A stretch of 64,000 bases of DNA from an uncultured SAR86 cluster bacterium (GCA_902557965.1 CACECK010000002.1:124001-188000); one strand, 5' to 3'; shown: positions 9,906 through 19,323, numbered from the stretch's first letter. Notes: generated by a model not told the origin, from the sequence alone. Made by a program: numbers and translations.

Positions 9906-11137
9906 AGTTTTTTGGTTGGAGAATGGTACTCACTGGTCTTACCCTTGAGTTCACTGTTGTAGGTTTCCTTTTTTATAGCTTTCCTGTCATTTGGCCTTAT
10001 TTGATATCAGAACTCGGTATGACTGAAAGTCAGCTTGGAATGGTTTCCGCATTCTATTTTATTCCTGTGGCAGTTTTAGCAATTATTATTGGTCGCGCCC
10101 TTGATAAGTATTCTGTTAAAAAATTTATGATGATAGGCGCTATTATTTACGCTATTGGACTTTTCTCTTTAAGTTTCATAAATTCTTATTGGTCTCTTTT
10201 AAGCATTTATCTAACCATTCTTGCTTTGGGTTCTATAATGATGGGAAATTTAGCTGTATCTAAATTAATCGCAAATTGGTTTGATAAAAATGCAGGTAGA
10301 GCCTTAGGTATTGCAGCAATAGGCATTTCCTTTTCGGGGGTTATGTTGCCCTTGATTGTTGATCCTCTTCTTGACTTGGTGGGTTGGAGAAATGTTTATG
10401 TAATATTTGCTTCTGTAGTTCTTTTTATTATTTTACCTCTTATCTTTTTTACTGTGATTGATGATCCAAAGACAGTTAATCAAGTTAAAGACGGCATAAA
10501 AATAGATAATGAGGAAAAATTTATACCTCAGGAGATGACCGCAAAAGAGCTTTTATATAAAAAAGTTTTTTGGGTAATTTCTTTAGCGTTTGCTTTTCAA
10601 TTTCTTTCCATGATGGGTGTGCTTGCTTTTTTGCCTGTCCATGCAAGTAAAATGGGGCTTGATGAAACTTGGAATCTTTTGGGATTACCAATCAAGCAAT
10701 ATGTTTTTGCATATTCTTTAGCAGCATTTGGAGGAGTCCTAGGAAAAATAATATTTGGATATCTGATGGATATTATGAAAGCTGCACATCCTGCAATGAT
10801 GGCTATGTTTCTTCAAGCAACCGGAATCTTTGGAATTACTTATTTCAACGAACCTAATATATTTCTTTTATGTGCATTCATATTTGGTTTAGGTTTTGGT
10901 GCTGCCACTCCTCTTATGACAGCATGTTACCTAAGAATTTTCGGGGCACATAATCTTGGGAAAGCTAGAGGCATATCATCTCCAATTATTTCGCCGCTTC
11001 AACCAATTGGAATTCTAATAACAAGCATACTTATAGGATTTCAAGATACTTATTTTGTAGCTTTTAATATTATGGGATGTTTTGCTTTAGTTGCCGTTGT
11101 TTTGGCTAGCCAAATTAAAGAGCCTGAAAAAATCTAA
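9902..11137 (+). CDS. MFS transporter (monocarboxylate-type clade likely)
   Basis: A 411-residue major facilitator carrier with about 12 predicted membrane helices and a central cytoplasmic loop near residues 190-220. The GRALDKYSVKK stretch after helix 2 is the MFS motif A equivalent, and the first residues WRMVLTGLTLEF resemble oxalate/monocarboxylate carriers. Its start overlaps the stop of the flavodoxin-fold gene, placing it at the end of the guaBA-linked run. The substrate is not readable; an organic acid or a purine catabolite are both possible. Confidence 0.8.
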   Translation: MKFFGWRMVLTGLTLEFTVVGFLFYSFPVIWPYLISELGMTESQLGMVSAFYFIPVAVLAIIIGRALDKYSVKKFMMIGAIIYAIGLFSLSFINSYWSLLSIYLTILALGSIMMGNLAVSKLIANWFDKNAGRALGIAAIGISFSGVMLPLIVDPLLDLVGWRNVYVIFASVVLFIILPLIFFTVIDDPKTVNQVKDGIKIDNEEKFIPQEMTAKELLYKKVFWVISLAFAFQFLSMMGVLAFLPVHASKMGLDETWNLLGLPIKQYVFAYSLAAFGGVLGKIIFGYLMDIMKAAHPAMMAMFLQATGIFGITYFNEPNIFLLCAFIFGLGFGAATPLMTACYLRIFGAHNLGKARGISSPIISPLQPIGILITSILIGFQDTYFVAFNIMGCFALVAVVLASQIKEPEKI

Positions 11138-11195
11138 TCGAGATAATTTTATGCTATCACAACATTATTTCAGCGTAGTTTCTATTTATTTAGAT

Positions 11196-11201
11196 TATAA
11201 T
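11196..11201 (+). promoter_or_regulatory. -10 element of the nucleotide-sugar cassette
   Basis: A perfect TATAAT sits 21 bases before the ATG of the nucleotide-sugar dehydrogenase, giving a predicted leader of about 15 bases with no recognisable Shine-Dalgarno sequence. The 85-base gap that holds it separates the guaBA run from the sugar cassette, so it probably drives the three sugar genes. Confidence 0.45.
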
Positions 11202-11222
11202 TCTTGAATACACAACATTCAC

Positions 11223-12716
11223 ATGAAATATTCAAAAAATACAGTTAATAATAAAGTTTATGAAATTCCTGAAATTTTAGACGATTCAGAAAATATCAAA
11301 TCATTTTTATCAAAACATGATGGAAAAAAAGTTATTGTCGTTCAAGGTTTAGGTTTTGTTGGCGCGGTAATGAGCTTAGTTTGCGCAAATTCAATTACAG
11401 AGGATTATGCTGTTATAGGAATAGATTTACCAAGTGAAGATTCATATTGGAAGATAAGGTCAATAAATGACGGCATTTTTCCTTTAATTGCAGAAGATCC
11501 AAAAATTGATAAATTCTTTGAAAAAGCAATTCAAAAAGGAAATTTTTATGCTACTTATGATCCTTATGTTTTTGAGCATGCAGATGTAGTTATAGTAGAT
11601 ATAAATCTAGACGTACAAAAAGAATCAAATAAAGATTACTCTTTAGCTGATTTTGATGTTGATATGTCTGGCTTCAAATACGCAATTAAGTCAATCGCAG
11701 AAAAATGTAGGGAAAATATTTTAATATTAGTGGAAACAACTGTTCCACCAGGCACATGTGAAAAAATTGTGAAACCAATACTTCAAGATGAATTTGGTAA
11801 AAGAGGCTTAAATTTAGATAAATTTAAACTTGGTCATTCATATGAGAGAGTTATGCCTGGACCGGAATATATTAATTCTATAAGAGAATATCCAAGAGTT
11901 TATTCTGGTATGGATCAAAATAGCGCTGACTCAATTCAAATTTTTTTAAGCACAATCATCGACACAAATTTATGTGATTTGACTAGACTAGAACATACCA
12001 ATGCAACTGAAATGGCTAAAGTTTTAGAAAATTCTTATAGAGCAACAAATATTGCTTTTGCTGTTGAATGGTCAAGATATGCTGAGGAAGCAGGAGTTGA
12101 TTTATTTTCTATTGTAAATGCTATAAGAGTTAGAAATACCCATTCAAATCTGATGTATCCAGGAATTGGTGTAGGTGGTTACTGTCTAACAAAAGATCCA
12201 CTTCTTGCTAGTTGGTCTAGAAAGTCTTTTTTTGGATCAGAAAATGATTTAAACATGAGTATAAAAAGCGTTTCAACTAACGATCAAATGCCAAGATATG
12301 CTTTTGAGAGATTAATAAATGTTTTTCAAGAAACAAGTAATAAAAATATTCTTATGTTAGGTGTTTCTTATAGAGGTGATGTTGGGGATACAAGATATTC
12401 GCCTGTTGAGGGTGTTTACAAAATGATTGCAGAAAATGGATCAACTATTTTTTTACATGATCCTTATGTTAAATACTGGCCAGAATTAGATTTAAAAATA
12501 GAATCAAAATTAGATCATGCTTTAGATAACGAGATAGATATTATTATTATTTCAGCTGGACATAGTATTTACAAAAGCTCAGATACTATTGAGAGGCTAA
12601 TGAGCATCGATAATCTTAAAATTTTTGATACCCTGGGTTTATTTTCCGATGAGCAAATTAGTACATTAAAGAGTAAACATGAATTATCTATTTTGGGAAG
12701 AGGAGATATAAAATGA
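11223..12716 (+). CDS. UDP-glucose/GDP-mannose dehydrogenase family nucleotide-sugar dehydrogenase
   Basis: Expected to oxidise the C6 hydroxyl of a nucleotide sugar to a uronic acid with two NAD+. The 497-residue protein has an N-terminal Rossmann motif GLGFVG, the VETTVPPGTCEKI central block, the helical linker with NATEMAKVLENSYRATNIA, and the catalytic cysteine in GVGGYCLTKDP. The C-terminal domain has the GVSYRGDVGDTRYSP loop where the family usually shows GxxFKxxxxDxRxSP. It is longer and more divergent than typical UDP-glucose dehydrogenases. The ATGA overlap with the next gene indicates coupled translation. Substrate unknown. Confidence 0.82.
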   Translation: MKYSKNTVNNKVYEIPEILDDSENIKSFLSKHDGKKVIVVQGLGFVGAVMSLVCANSITEDYAVIGIDLPSEDSYWKIRSINDGIFPLIAEDPKIDKFFEKAIQKGNFYATYDPYVFEHADVVIVDINLDVQKESNKDYSLADFDVDMSGFKYAIKSIAEKCRENILILVETTVPPGTCEKIVKPILQDEFGKRGLNLDKFKLGHSYERVMPGPEYINSIREYPRVYSGMDQNSADSIQIFLSTIIDTNLCDLTRLEHTNATEMAKVLENSYRATNIAFAVEWSRYAEEAGVDLFSIVNAIRVRNTHSNLMYPGIGVGGYCLTKDPLLASWSRKSFFGSENDLNMSIKSVSTNDQMPRYAFERLINVFQETSNKNILMLGVSYRGDVGDTRYSPVEGVYKMIAENGSTIFLHDPYVKYWPELDLKIESKLDHALDNEIDIIIISAGHSIYKSSDTIERLMSIDNLKIFDTLGLFSDEQISTLKSKHELSILGRGDIK

Positions 12717-13744
12717 AGAAAATTTTAGTTCTTGGTGGAGCTGGATTTATTGGAAGAAATATTGTTAAAGAGCTTGTTTCTAATGGTCATTTTGTAACAT
12801 CAGCTGATATAAAAGAATCACAAGAACTTGAAAATTTAAAAAACTCTAGCAATGGAGACAATTTAGAAATTTTTACAGCTGATTTTTCTGATCCCTCATC
12901 CTTTAGAATCTTAAGAGAATCATATGATGAGCTATATATGCTCGCTGCAGTAGTTGGAGTAAATAGAACACTTAAAAATCCAGAAGAGGTTGTAAGAATT
13001 AATACAAGCTTGACAATGAATACTCTTAATTATGTTAGAGAAAATCCTGTGAAAAAAATACTTTTCTCGTCCTCAAGTGAAAATTATGCTGGAACTTCAG
13101 ATTTATTTAATGCTCAAATTCCAACTGACGAAGATGTACCTTTATGTATTTCGGATGTAAAACATCCAAGATGGACATATGCAATGACTAAAATGCATGG
13201 AGAGTTGGCATTCCTTCATTGTGCAAAAGCATATAATTTTAAGTGCACAATAGTCCGTTATCAGAATATTATTGGACCAAATATGGGATTTGGCCATGCA
13301 ATTCCTCATATAGTTGAAAGATTTTGCAAATTATCTGATAAGGTTTTCAAAATATATGGTCATGATCAAACTAGAGCTTTTTGTTTTATTGATGATGCTG
13401 TTAAAGGCACAATTCTATCCATGGAATCATTGAAAGCCGATGGAGAAATATATCACATAGGAAAAGATGAAGAGATATCTATGTCAGAATTGTGTTTGTT
13501 TATTGGTGAGATAATGGGATATAAAGGAAAATATGAGAATGCAATGACCTATCCAGGTTCAGTTGCAAGAAGATGCCCAGACATTACAAAAGCAAAAAAT
13601 GATTTGAAATATAATCCAGAATTTTCTTGGAAAGATTCAGTTAAAAAAACGGTGAACTGGTATAGAGATTTTTTTGAGTCAGGAAGAAATCCAGATTCTG
13701 GAGGCTTCGAACCTCCTGAGCAAGTTATGAGGTCATATGATTAA
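12713..13744 (+). CDS. NAD-dependent epimerase/dehydratase (extended SDR)
   Basis: A 343-residue nucleotide-sugar epimerase, dehydratase or decarboxylase. The N-terminal GGAGFIG motif (residues 8-14) binds NAD(P). The SSSSENYAG stretch supplies the serine and WTYAMTKMHGE the YxxxK catalytic pair. The RYQNIIGPNMG block resembles UDP-glucuronate decarboxylases and related enzymes, which would fit a uronic acid made by the upstream dehydrogenase. It overlaps both neighbours (ATGA upstream, TAATG downstream). The exact reaction is inferred only from neighbours. Confidence 0.82.
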   Translation: MKKILVLGGAGFIGRNIVKELVSNGHFVTSADIKESQELENLKNSSNGDNLEIFTADFSDPSSFRILRESYDELYMLAAVVGVNRTLKNPEEVVRINTSLTMNTLNYVRENPVKKILFSSSSENYAGTSDLFNAQIPTDEDVPLCISDVKHPRWTYAMTKMHGELAFLHCAKAYNFKCTIVRYQNIIGPNMGFGHAIPHIVERFCKLSDKVFKIYGHDQTRAFCFIDDAVKGTILSMESLKADGEIYHIGKDEEISMSELCLFIGEIMGYKGKYENAMTYPGSVARRCPDITKAKNDLKYNPEFSWKDSVKKTVNWYRDFFESGRNPDSGGFEPPEQVMRSYD

Positions 13745-14400
13745 TGCAAAGATTATTTGACATTTTTTTATCCTTAACAGCAATAGTTTTTCTATCACCG
13801 ATACTAACTATAGTATCTATAATTCTAAAATGTACTGGCGAAAATGAAATCTTTTATAAGCAGGAGCGCGTTGGTAAATACGGCAAAACATTTGGCGTTC
13901 TTAAGTTTGCTACCATGCTTAAAGATAGTCCAAAAATTGGTGCTGGTGAGATAACTGTTAAAAATGATCCTAGGGTTTTGCCGTTTGGAAAATTCTTAAG
14001 AAAATCTAAAATAAATGAACTTCCTCAATTATGGAATATTTTTGTTGGAGAGATGAGTATTGTTGGGCCTAGACCAATGGTACCAAATACATATGCAAAG
14101 TATGATTCTCATGCTCAGAATCGCTTAAACACAATTTGTCCTGGTTTAACTGGTATTGGGTCAATTATTTTTCGAGATGAGGAAAAATTGCTTGAAGATA
14201 AGTCTAATGCACAAGAATTTTATTCCAATCATATAATTCCTTACAAAACTAATTTGGAAATATGGTATGTTGATAATGCATCATTATATTTGTATTTGAA
14301 ATGTATTTTTATTACAGCCTGGGTAGTAATATTTCCAAAATCTAAAATACACTTAAATTTTTTAAGCAACTTACCTCCAATGCCTGATAATTTAAAATAA
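13744..14400 (+). CDS. Small phosphoglycosyl transferase (PglC/WcaJ C-domain type)
   Basis: Transfers a sugar-phosphate from a nucleotide sugar to undecaprenyl phosphate at the inner membrane, the first step of a surface glycan. The 218-residue protein has a single N-terminal hydrophobic segment (about 6-28), then YKQERVGK, KFATM and the ELPQLWNIFVGEMSIVGPRP signature. The catalytic Asp-Glu dyad of characterised PglC-type enzymes corresponds here to Asn91-Glu92, a substitution worth checking. It is shorter than WcaJ/WbaP forms that carry extra N-terminal membrane helices. No glycosyltransferases, flippase or polymerase lie nearby. Confidence 0.85.
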   Translation: MQRLFDIFLSLTAIVFLSPILTIVSIILKCTGENEIFYKQERVGKYGKTFGVLKFATMLKDSPKIGAGEITVKNDPRVLPFGKFLRKSKINELPQLWNIFVGEMSIVGPRPMVPNTYAKYDSHAQNRLNTICPGLTGIGSIIFRDEEKLLEDKSNAQEFYSNHIIPYKTNLEIWYVDNASLYLYLKCIFITAWVVIFPKSKIHLNFLSNLPPMPDNLK

Positions 14401-14413
14401 TCCAAAAGAAATT

Positions 14414-15712
14414 ATGAGTTCAAAAAATTATAGAAACTTTGTTTTAGTTCTCTTGACTATCGTTTATGGTTTTAACTTCATCGACAGACAAATAATGGGC
14501 ATACTTGCTCCATTTATTCAAAAAGATTTAGGACTGACAAATACTGAGCTTGGACTTTTAATTGGTTTAGCTTTTGCTGTTTTTTATACGCTCGTTGCCA
14601 TACCAATTGCATGGTTAGCTGACAGATATAATAGGGTAAATATTCTTTCTATTGCGCTAGCCACTTGGAGTGGTTTTACTGCCTTAACTGGATTAGCAAA
14701 TAACTTCATACAAATAGGTCTTGCCAGAATGGGCGTTGGTATAGGTGAGGCTGGAGGGAGTCCACCTTCGCATTCGATAATTTCAGATTTATTTCCAAAA
14801 GAAGAAAGAGCAAGCGCACTAGGAGTTTACTCGATGGGTATTCCTTTAGGGATTATGGCGGCATACTTTGTCACCGCTTCTTTAATGGGGTCTTCAGAAG
14901 ACGTGGACTGGAGAAGAATTTTTATTGTACTCGGTTTAACTGGTGTTGGTTTGGCATTAATAGTTAAGTTAGTACTCAAAGAACCAGTAAGAGGGGCAAT
15001 GGAGCTTGGTGCAGCTACAGAAATTAAAAAACCACCATTTCTAGAGTCTTTAAAAGAATTAATGAAGATACCTGCATGGTGGGCAATGTGTTTTGGAATA
15101 GCATTTGGATCATTTGTCTCATATTCAAAATCAGCCTTTCAGACTAAATATTTGTTAACCTTAGATCCAAGTTTTGATTTTCAAACTCTTGTAATCATTC
15201 TAGGAATCATGAATGGAACTACATATGCTGCCGGAGCATTTTTTGGTGCTCGACTGGCAGATAAGTGGGGTAAGAAAGATATCAGAGCATACGGATGGCT
15301 TCCTGCTATATCAATAGCTTTATGTCTTCCAGTTGGCCTAATAACTTGGTGGGTTCCTTCAATTGTAATACATCTAATTTTCGCAACCTTATTCTTATTG
15401 CTAATAGGAATTTACTTAGGTCCAAGCTTTGCAATAGCTCAAACATTAGCTCCAATTCATATGAGAGCAATGTCCACAGCATTATTTTTCTTTATATTAA
15501 ATATGATAGCTTTGGGTGGAGGGCCAACTTTCTCAGGCTGGATAATGGATGTCTTCAAAGAAAACTTTAATGATCTTGAGTCAATCAGATATGCAATGAC
15601 TGTTACGTCATTTGTTTTTGTTCCATCTGTAATTAGCTTTTTGCTAGTTTCGAAGTATTTACCAAAAGACTGGAAAGAAGCAGAGGAAAGAAATCTCAAA
15701 CTTGCAAAATAA
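14414..15712 (+). CDS. MFS transporter, spinster-like
   Basis: A 432-residue major facilitator protein with about 12 membrane helices. The N-terminus YGFNFIDRQIMGILAPFIQ and the ADRYNRVN loop (motif A) match the spinster-like group found in bacterial lipid and aromatic catabolism regions. The ARMGVGIGEAGGSPPS stretch in helix 4 is also typical. It starts 13 bases after the phosphoglycosyl transferase and may be read through from it, but no functional link is evident. Substrate unknown. Confidence 0.8.
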   Translation: MSSKNYRNFVLVLLTIVYGFNFIDRQIMGILAPFIQKDLGLTNTELGLLIGLAFAVFYTLVAIPIAWLADRYNRVNILSIALATWSGFTALTGLANNFIQIGLARMGVGIGEAGGSPPSHSIISDLFPKEERASALGVYSMGIPLGIMAAYFVTASLMGSSEDVDWRRIFIVLGLTGVGLALIVKLVLKEPVRGAMELGAATEIKKPPFLESLKELMKIPAWWAMCFGIAFGSFVSYSKSAFQTKYLLTLDPSFDFQTLVIILGIMNGTTYAAGAFFGARLADKWGKKDIRAYGWLPAISIALCLPVGLITWWVPSIVIHLIFATLFLLLIGIYLGPSFAIAQTLAPIHMRAMSTALFFFILNMIALGGGPTFSGWIMDVFKENFNDLESIRYAMTVTSFVFVPSVISFLLVSKYLPKDWKEAEERNLKLAK

Positions 15713-15715
15713 CTA

Positions 15716-16111
15716 GTGTTGAATAATCCAAAAGATATCTTAAAAACCATTAACTCAATTGCCATAGTTGGAATTAGTTCAAAAGAAGAAAAAGACAGCT
15801 ACAAAGTTATGAAATTCTTAATTGAGAGAGGATATAAAGTATTTCCAGTTAATCCAAATGAAGAGGGAGAATATATCTTGGGTAGAAAATGTTACAAGAA
15901 TATATCAGACATTAATGATGAAGTGGACATGGTTGATGTCTTCAGAAAAAAAGAATTTGTTTACGAAGTAACTAAGGAGGCTATCAAAATTAATGCAAAA
16001 GTTTTGTGGACTCAGCTAGATATTTTTTGTGAAGATTCGTTAAATTTAGCTCAGGATGCTGGCCTTGCAGTGATAATGAATAAATGCCCCAAAATTGAAT
16101 TAGAGGATTAA
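15716..16111 (+). CDS. CoA-binding domain protein (YccU-like)
   Basis: A 131-residue stand-alone CoA-binding Rossmann protein related to E. coli YccU and the N-terminal domain of succinyl-CoA synthetase alpha. The AIVGISSKEEKDSYKV stretch holds the nucleotide-binding turn, and VIMNKCPKIE is the conserved C-terminal block. The start is non-ATG: GTG at 15716, or TTG at 15719; no ATG precedes the conserved sequence and no ribosome binding site is obvious. It lies three bases after the MFS gene. The cellular role of this family is poorly defined. Confidence 0.75.
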   Translation: MLNNPKDILKTINSIAIVGISSKEEKDSYKVMKFLIERGYKVFPVNPNEEGEYILGRKCYKNISDINDEVDMVDVFRKKEFVYEVTKEAIKINAKVLWTQLDIFCEDSLNLAQDAGLAVIMNKCPKIELED

Positions 16112-16148
16112 TATTGGACTAATTTTTGAATATGGATTCTAATAAATT

Positions 16149-16937
16149 ATGCAAGATATTTTAAAAGTAGAAAAAGTTACCGAATCGATTGTTCGAATAA
16201 CAATGGATGATGAAAAAACAGGAAACTCTCTTTCTGATCAAATGATTAATTTATTAAGTACAACAATCAAAGAAGTATCTGTTGATAAACTGATTAAAGT
16301 TATTGTTATTGCTGCTACTGGCAAAATATTTTGTTCGGGACATAATTTAAAAGAAATAACAGCTGCCAGAGAAAATAATGATCAAGGAGAAAGTTATTTT
16401 AGAGATTTATTTGAGTCTTGCTCCACATTAATGCAGTCAATTGTAAACTGCCCAAAACCTGTAATTGCTGAGATTGATGGAATTGCAACAGCAGCTGGGT
16501 GCCAATTAGTTGCAAGCTGTGACTTAGCTGTTGCTTCAGATTCATCATCATTCGCTACACCGGGAGTTAATTTAGGTTTATTTTGCTCAACTCCAATGGT
16601 TGCCTTATCAAGAAATGTTAAGAAGAAAGATGCAATGAAAATGCTATTGACTGGAGATATGATAGATTCGGCTGAAGCAAAAAGAATCTCATTAATAAAT
16701 GATCATGTACCCTGTGAAAATCTATCAAAAGAAGTAATGGAATTAGCAAACAAAATAGCTAGCAAATCTATGCAAACAGTAAAAATAGGTAAATCAGCAT
16801 TTTATAAACAAGCAGAACTTAGCCTATCTGAGGCTTATAAATATACATCAGAGATCATGGCTGAAAATACTATGAATAAAGATGCAAAAGAGGGTATTTC
16901 ATCTTTTTTAGAAAAACGAAAGCCTAATTGGGAGTAA
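16149..16937 (+). CDS. Crotonase-family protein, ECHDC3-like
   Basis: A 262-residue enoyl-CoA hydratase/isomerase superfamily member. The oxyanion-hole segments are FCSGHNLKEI and DGIATAAGCQLVASCDLAVA. The region where hydratases carry catalytic glutamates reads ATPGVNLGLFCSTP, matching the ECHDC3-like subgroup and lacking the glutamates of true enoyl-CoA hydratase. Its activity may therefore differ from hydration. The C-terminus FLEKRKPNWE is identical to that of the crotonase at 32672-33457. It is followed by apt after a few bases. Confidence 0.8.
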   Translation: MQDILKVEKVTESIVRITMDDEKTGNSLSDQMINLLSTTIKEVSVDKLIKVIVIAATGKIFCSGHNLKEITAARENNDQGESYFRDLFESCSTLMQSIVNCPKPVIAEIDGIATAAGCQLVASCDLAVASDSSSFATPGVNLGLFCSTPMVALSRNVKKKDAMKMLLTGDMIDSAEAKRISLINDHVPCENLSKEVMELANKIASKSMQTVKIGKSAFYKQAELSLSEAYKYTSEIMAENTMNKDAKEGISSFLEKRKPNWE

Positions 16938-16943
16938 AATTTG

Positions 16944-17486
16944 ATGGATGATAGATTAGGATTAAAAAAATATATTAGAAAGGTAAACAACTTCCCAATC
17001 GATGGAATAGTATTTAGAGACATTACTAGTTTAATTGAAAATCCAGAAGCTTTTGTAAAAACATGTGATGAACTTACAACGCTTACAAAAAATTTTGGTG
17101 CTGACGCGGTTGCTAGTATTGAGAGCAGAGGATTTATTTTTGCTGGTACTATTGCACGCGATTTATCTTTGCCTTTTGTTTTAGCTCGAAAGCCTGGAAA
17201 ACTACCCAATAAAACTTACAAGAAGAGCTTTGATTTAGAATATGGAAGCACATCTATTGAAATACAACAAAATACAAATCTAACCGAAGATCAAAAGGTA
17301 GTTATTGTTGACGATCTTGTAGCAACAGGTGGGACTGCAATCGCTTGCGCCGAACTTCTAACAGAAAATTTTAATATTTTAGAGTCTAATATTTTAATTC
17401 TTACAATCATAGATTTACCTGAATTAGGTGGAAGTAGTTTGATTAAGGAGAAAGGCTTTAAAATAGAGACCATCGTAGATTATTAA
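16944..17486 (+). CDS. apt: Adenine phosphoribosyltransferase
   Basis: Salvages adenine to AMP with PRPP. About 180 residues, the usual Apt length. It contains the family blocks IRKVNNFPIDGIVFRDIT, SIESRGFIFAG, LARKPGKLP and the PRPP signature VVIVDDLVATGGTA. I chose the ATG at 16944 over the TTG three bases upstream. Its stop overlaps the stop region of the convergent SDR gene by four bases. With the NCS2 permease and the 5629 phosphoribosyltransferase it gives the cell two purine salvage routes. Confidence 0.95.
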   Translation: MDDRLGLKKYIRKVNNFPIDGIVFRDITSLIENPEAFVKTCDELTTLTKNFGADAVASIESRGFIFAGTIARDLSLPFVLARKPGKLPNKTYKKSFDLEYGSTSIEIQQNTNLTEDQKVVIVDDLVATGGTAIACAELLTENFNILESNILILTIIDLPELGGSSLIKEKGFKIETIVDY

Positions 17487-18235
17487 TTTCTTTTAGTAAT
17501 CTTTCTCCATACCCTTATAGCACTATTAAAATTTAAGAACGGTCGAACCAGCTTATACACTTTTCCAGGTAAAACATCAGCCTTTCCTTTAATTGAAGCT
17601 TTTTCAGTTTCCATAACAACTTGCTTAGCACTAACCCACATCCACCAAGGCACTTTATCTTTAAGATGATTAAGTCCTGCTCTTTCATGGGCTTTGGTTT
17701 TGACATAACCAGGAAGACTAACTGTAACTGAAATATTTTTATCTTTAAGCTCGGCTGAAATAGATCTACCATATGCATGAATGCCTGATTTTATAGATGA
17801 ATACAGAGATGATTTTGGCATTGCAGTTGTTGCTCCAATACTTGATATTATTACAATTCTTCCACTTCTTTTTTCTGTCATCTTGGGTATGAACCCCTCA
17901 ATTAAGTCAATAACACCTCCACACATTAAATAATAGTAATAATCTTTTTCTATTTGTTTAATTTCACCAATAGCACCATTAACTGCAATACCAGCATTTG
18001 CAACTAAAAGATCAGGAGTTTCAAAATTATTTATTATTAAATTTATAGATTCTCTTTTGCCCAAATCAAATGTATGAAATTGAGCTTTTTCACACTGTAA
18101 TTTTTGCTTTGATTCAAGTGATCTATCCTTATCTTGCGACACCAAATCAAGATTCCAGCCTTTTTCAGATAAATGCTTTGCATATTGAAAACCTATGCCA
18201 GAAGAAGATCCTGTTATTAGTGCTCTGTAAGCCAT
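17483..18235 (-). CDS. Short-chain dehydrogenase/reductase
   Basis: A 250-residue classical SDR. TGSSSGIG at residues 8-15 binds NAD(P), NAG occurs in LVANAGIA, and the catalytic residues are the serine of IISSIGA and the YSSIK motif. The C-terminal region from about residue 205 is basic and hydrophobic (KVYKLVRPFLNFNSAIRVWRKITKRN in pieces), which suggests a membrane-associated lipid or ketone substrate. It is a single-gene unit, convergent with apt and divergent from nagZ. Substrate unknown. Confidence 0.83.
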   Translation of the reverse strand: MAYRALITGSSSGIGFQYAKHLSEKGWNLDLVSQDKDRSLESKQKLQCEKAQFHTFDLGKRESINLIINNFETPDLLVANAGIAVNGAIGEIKQIEKDYYYYLMCGGVIDLIEGFIPKMTEKRSGRIVIISSIGATTAMPKSSLYSSIKSGIHAYGRSISAELKDKNISVTVSLPGYVKTKAHERAGLNHLKDKVPWWMWVSAKQVVMETEKASIKGKADVLPGKVYKLVRPFLNFNSAIRVWRKITKRN

Positions 18236-18302
18236 TAGGTAATCTTATATTAATAATTTTTTTCATCAATTTTTTTACGTAACCCGAATCAATTTTCTCT
18301 GA

Positions 18303-18308
18303 TATGAT
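18303..18308 (+). promoter_or_regulatory. -10 element of nagZ, probably leaderless
   Basis: TATGAT ends six bases before the nagZ ATG at 18315. There is no Shine-Dalgarno sequence between them, so the mRNA may begin at the start codon. No convincing -35 hexamer was found in the 79-base divergent gap. Confidence 0.4.
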
Positions 18309-18314
18309 TTATTT

Positions 18315-19322
18315 ATGGAAGATTCATTTGGTCGCTTAATGTTAGATATTGAGGGAACATCATTAACACATGATGACAAATCAATCTTATCTAATAACCA
18401 GGTAGGTGGAGTAATATTTTTTTCTAGAAACTTTGAATCTTATGATCAAATCAAAGGACTTATATCTGAAATAAAAAACATCAAACAAAATATTATTTTT
18501 GCTGTTGATCAAGAGGGTGGAAGAGTCCAAAGATTTAAAAATGATTTTACATTAATGCCTTCGCTTCAAGATTTATCCAAATATTCAGATGCTAACAAAA
18601 TAGATATGTGTAAAGAGGTTGCTTGGCTAACCTCATCTGAGCTTTTAGCTGCGGGTATTGATGTAAACTTTGCACCAGTTTTGGATCTAGACGAAAGCTC
18701 ATCTAGTATTATTGGAAATAGAGCATTTTCATCCTCAAGCGAAGAGGTTATTAAATTTGCTTCCTCATACATAGATGGGATGCATGAGGCAGGGATGTGT
18801 TCTACTGCCAAACATTTTCCTGGTCATGGAGGAGTAATTGAGGATAGTCACATCTCACTTCCGGAAGACATAAGGACTATAGATGATTTATTAAGCTCAG
18901 ACTTAAAACCATATTTAGAATTGGCTAATAAAATTGATGCTGTAATGTGTGCTCATGTTCTTTTTCCTAAAATTGATAAATTTATACCAAGTTATTCAAG
19001 ACTATGGATTAATGAAATATTGAAGGATCAAATTGGGTTTGATGGGGTTGTATTCAGCGATGATTTAACAATGGCTGGTGCTGGTAATGATGATTTTTAT
19101 GAAAAGGCCTATAACTCAGTCTTGGCTGGATGCGATATGGCACTCATTTGTAATAACAGAGAGGGAGCTATAAATGTAATAAATCATTTTGAAGAAATGG
19201 GCGTAGAGCAATCTAATAAAATTTTTCGTATGAAAAAAACAAAACATATAGACTGGAACGACCTAGTTATTTCAGAACGAGCTTTATCAGTTAAAAAACA
19301 TTTAAAAAATATAAGGAGTTGA
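18315..19322 (+). CDS. nagZ: Beta-N-acetylhexosaminidase (GH3), cytosolic peptidoglycan recycling
   Basis: Removes terminal GlcNAc from anhydro-muropeptides during cell wall recycling. At 335 aa it is the compact single-domain GH3 form without a signal peptide. VDQEGGRVQRF, the histidine loop KHFPGHGG and the catalytic aspartate in VVFSDDLTMAG are all present; these motifs distinguish NagZ from GH3 beta-glucosidases. It sits one base before a cupin gene whose ribosome binding site AAGGAG lies inside the nagZ 3' end. Confidence 0.93.
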   Translation: MEDSFGRLMLDIEGTSLTHDDKSILSNNQVGGVIFFSRNFESYDQIKGLISEIKNIKQNIIFAVDQEGGRVQRFKNDFTLMPSLQDLSKYSDANKIDMCKEVAWLTSSELLAAGIDVNFAPVLDLDESSSSIIGNRAFSSSSEEVIKFASSYIDGMHEAGMCSTAKHFPGHGGVIEDSHISLPEDIRTIDDLLSSDLKPYLELANKIDAVMCAHVLFPKIDKFIPSYSRLWINEILKDQIGFDGVVFSDDLTMAGAGNDDFYEKAYNSVLAGCDMALICNNREGAINVINHFEEMGVEQSNKIFRMKKTKHIDWNDLVISERALSVKKHLKNIRS

Positions 19323-19323
19323 T

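Noticed and set aside
16149-16937. Plain enoyl-CoA hydratase call
   Set aside because: The region that carries the catalytic glutamates reads ATPGVNLGLFCSTP, which fits the ECHDC3-like subgroup instead.
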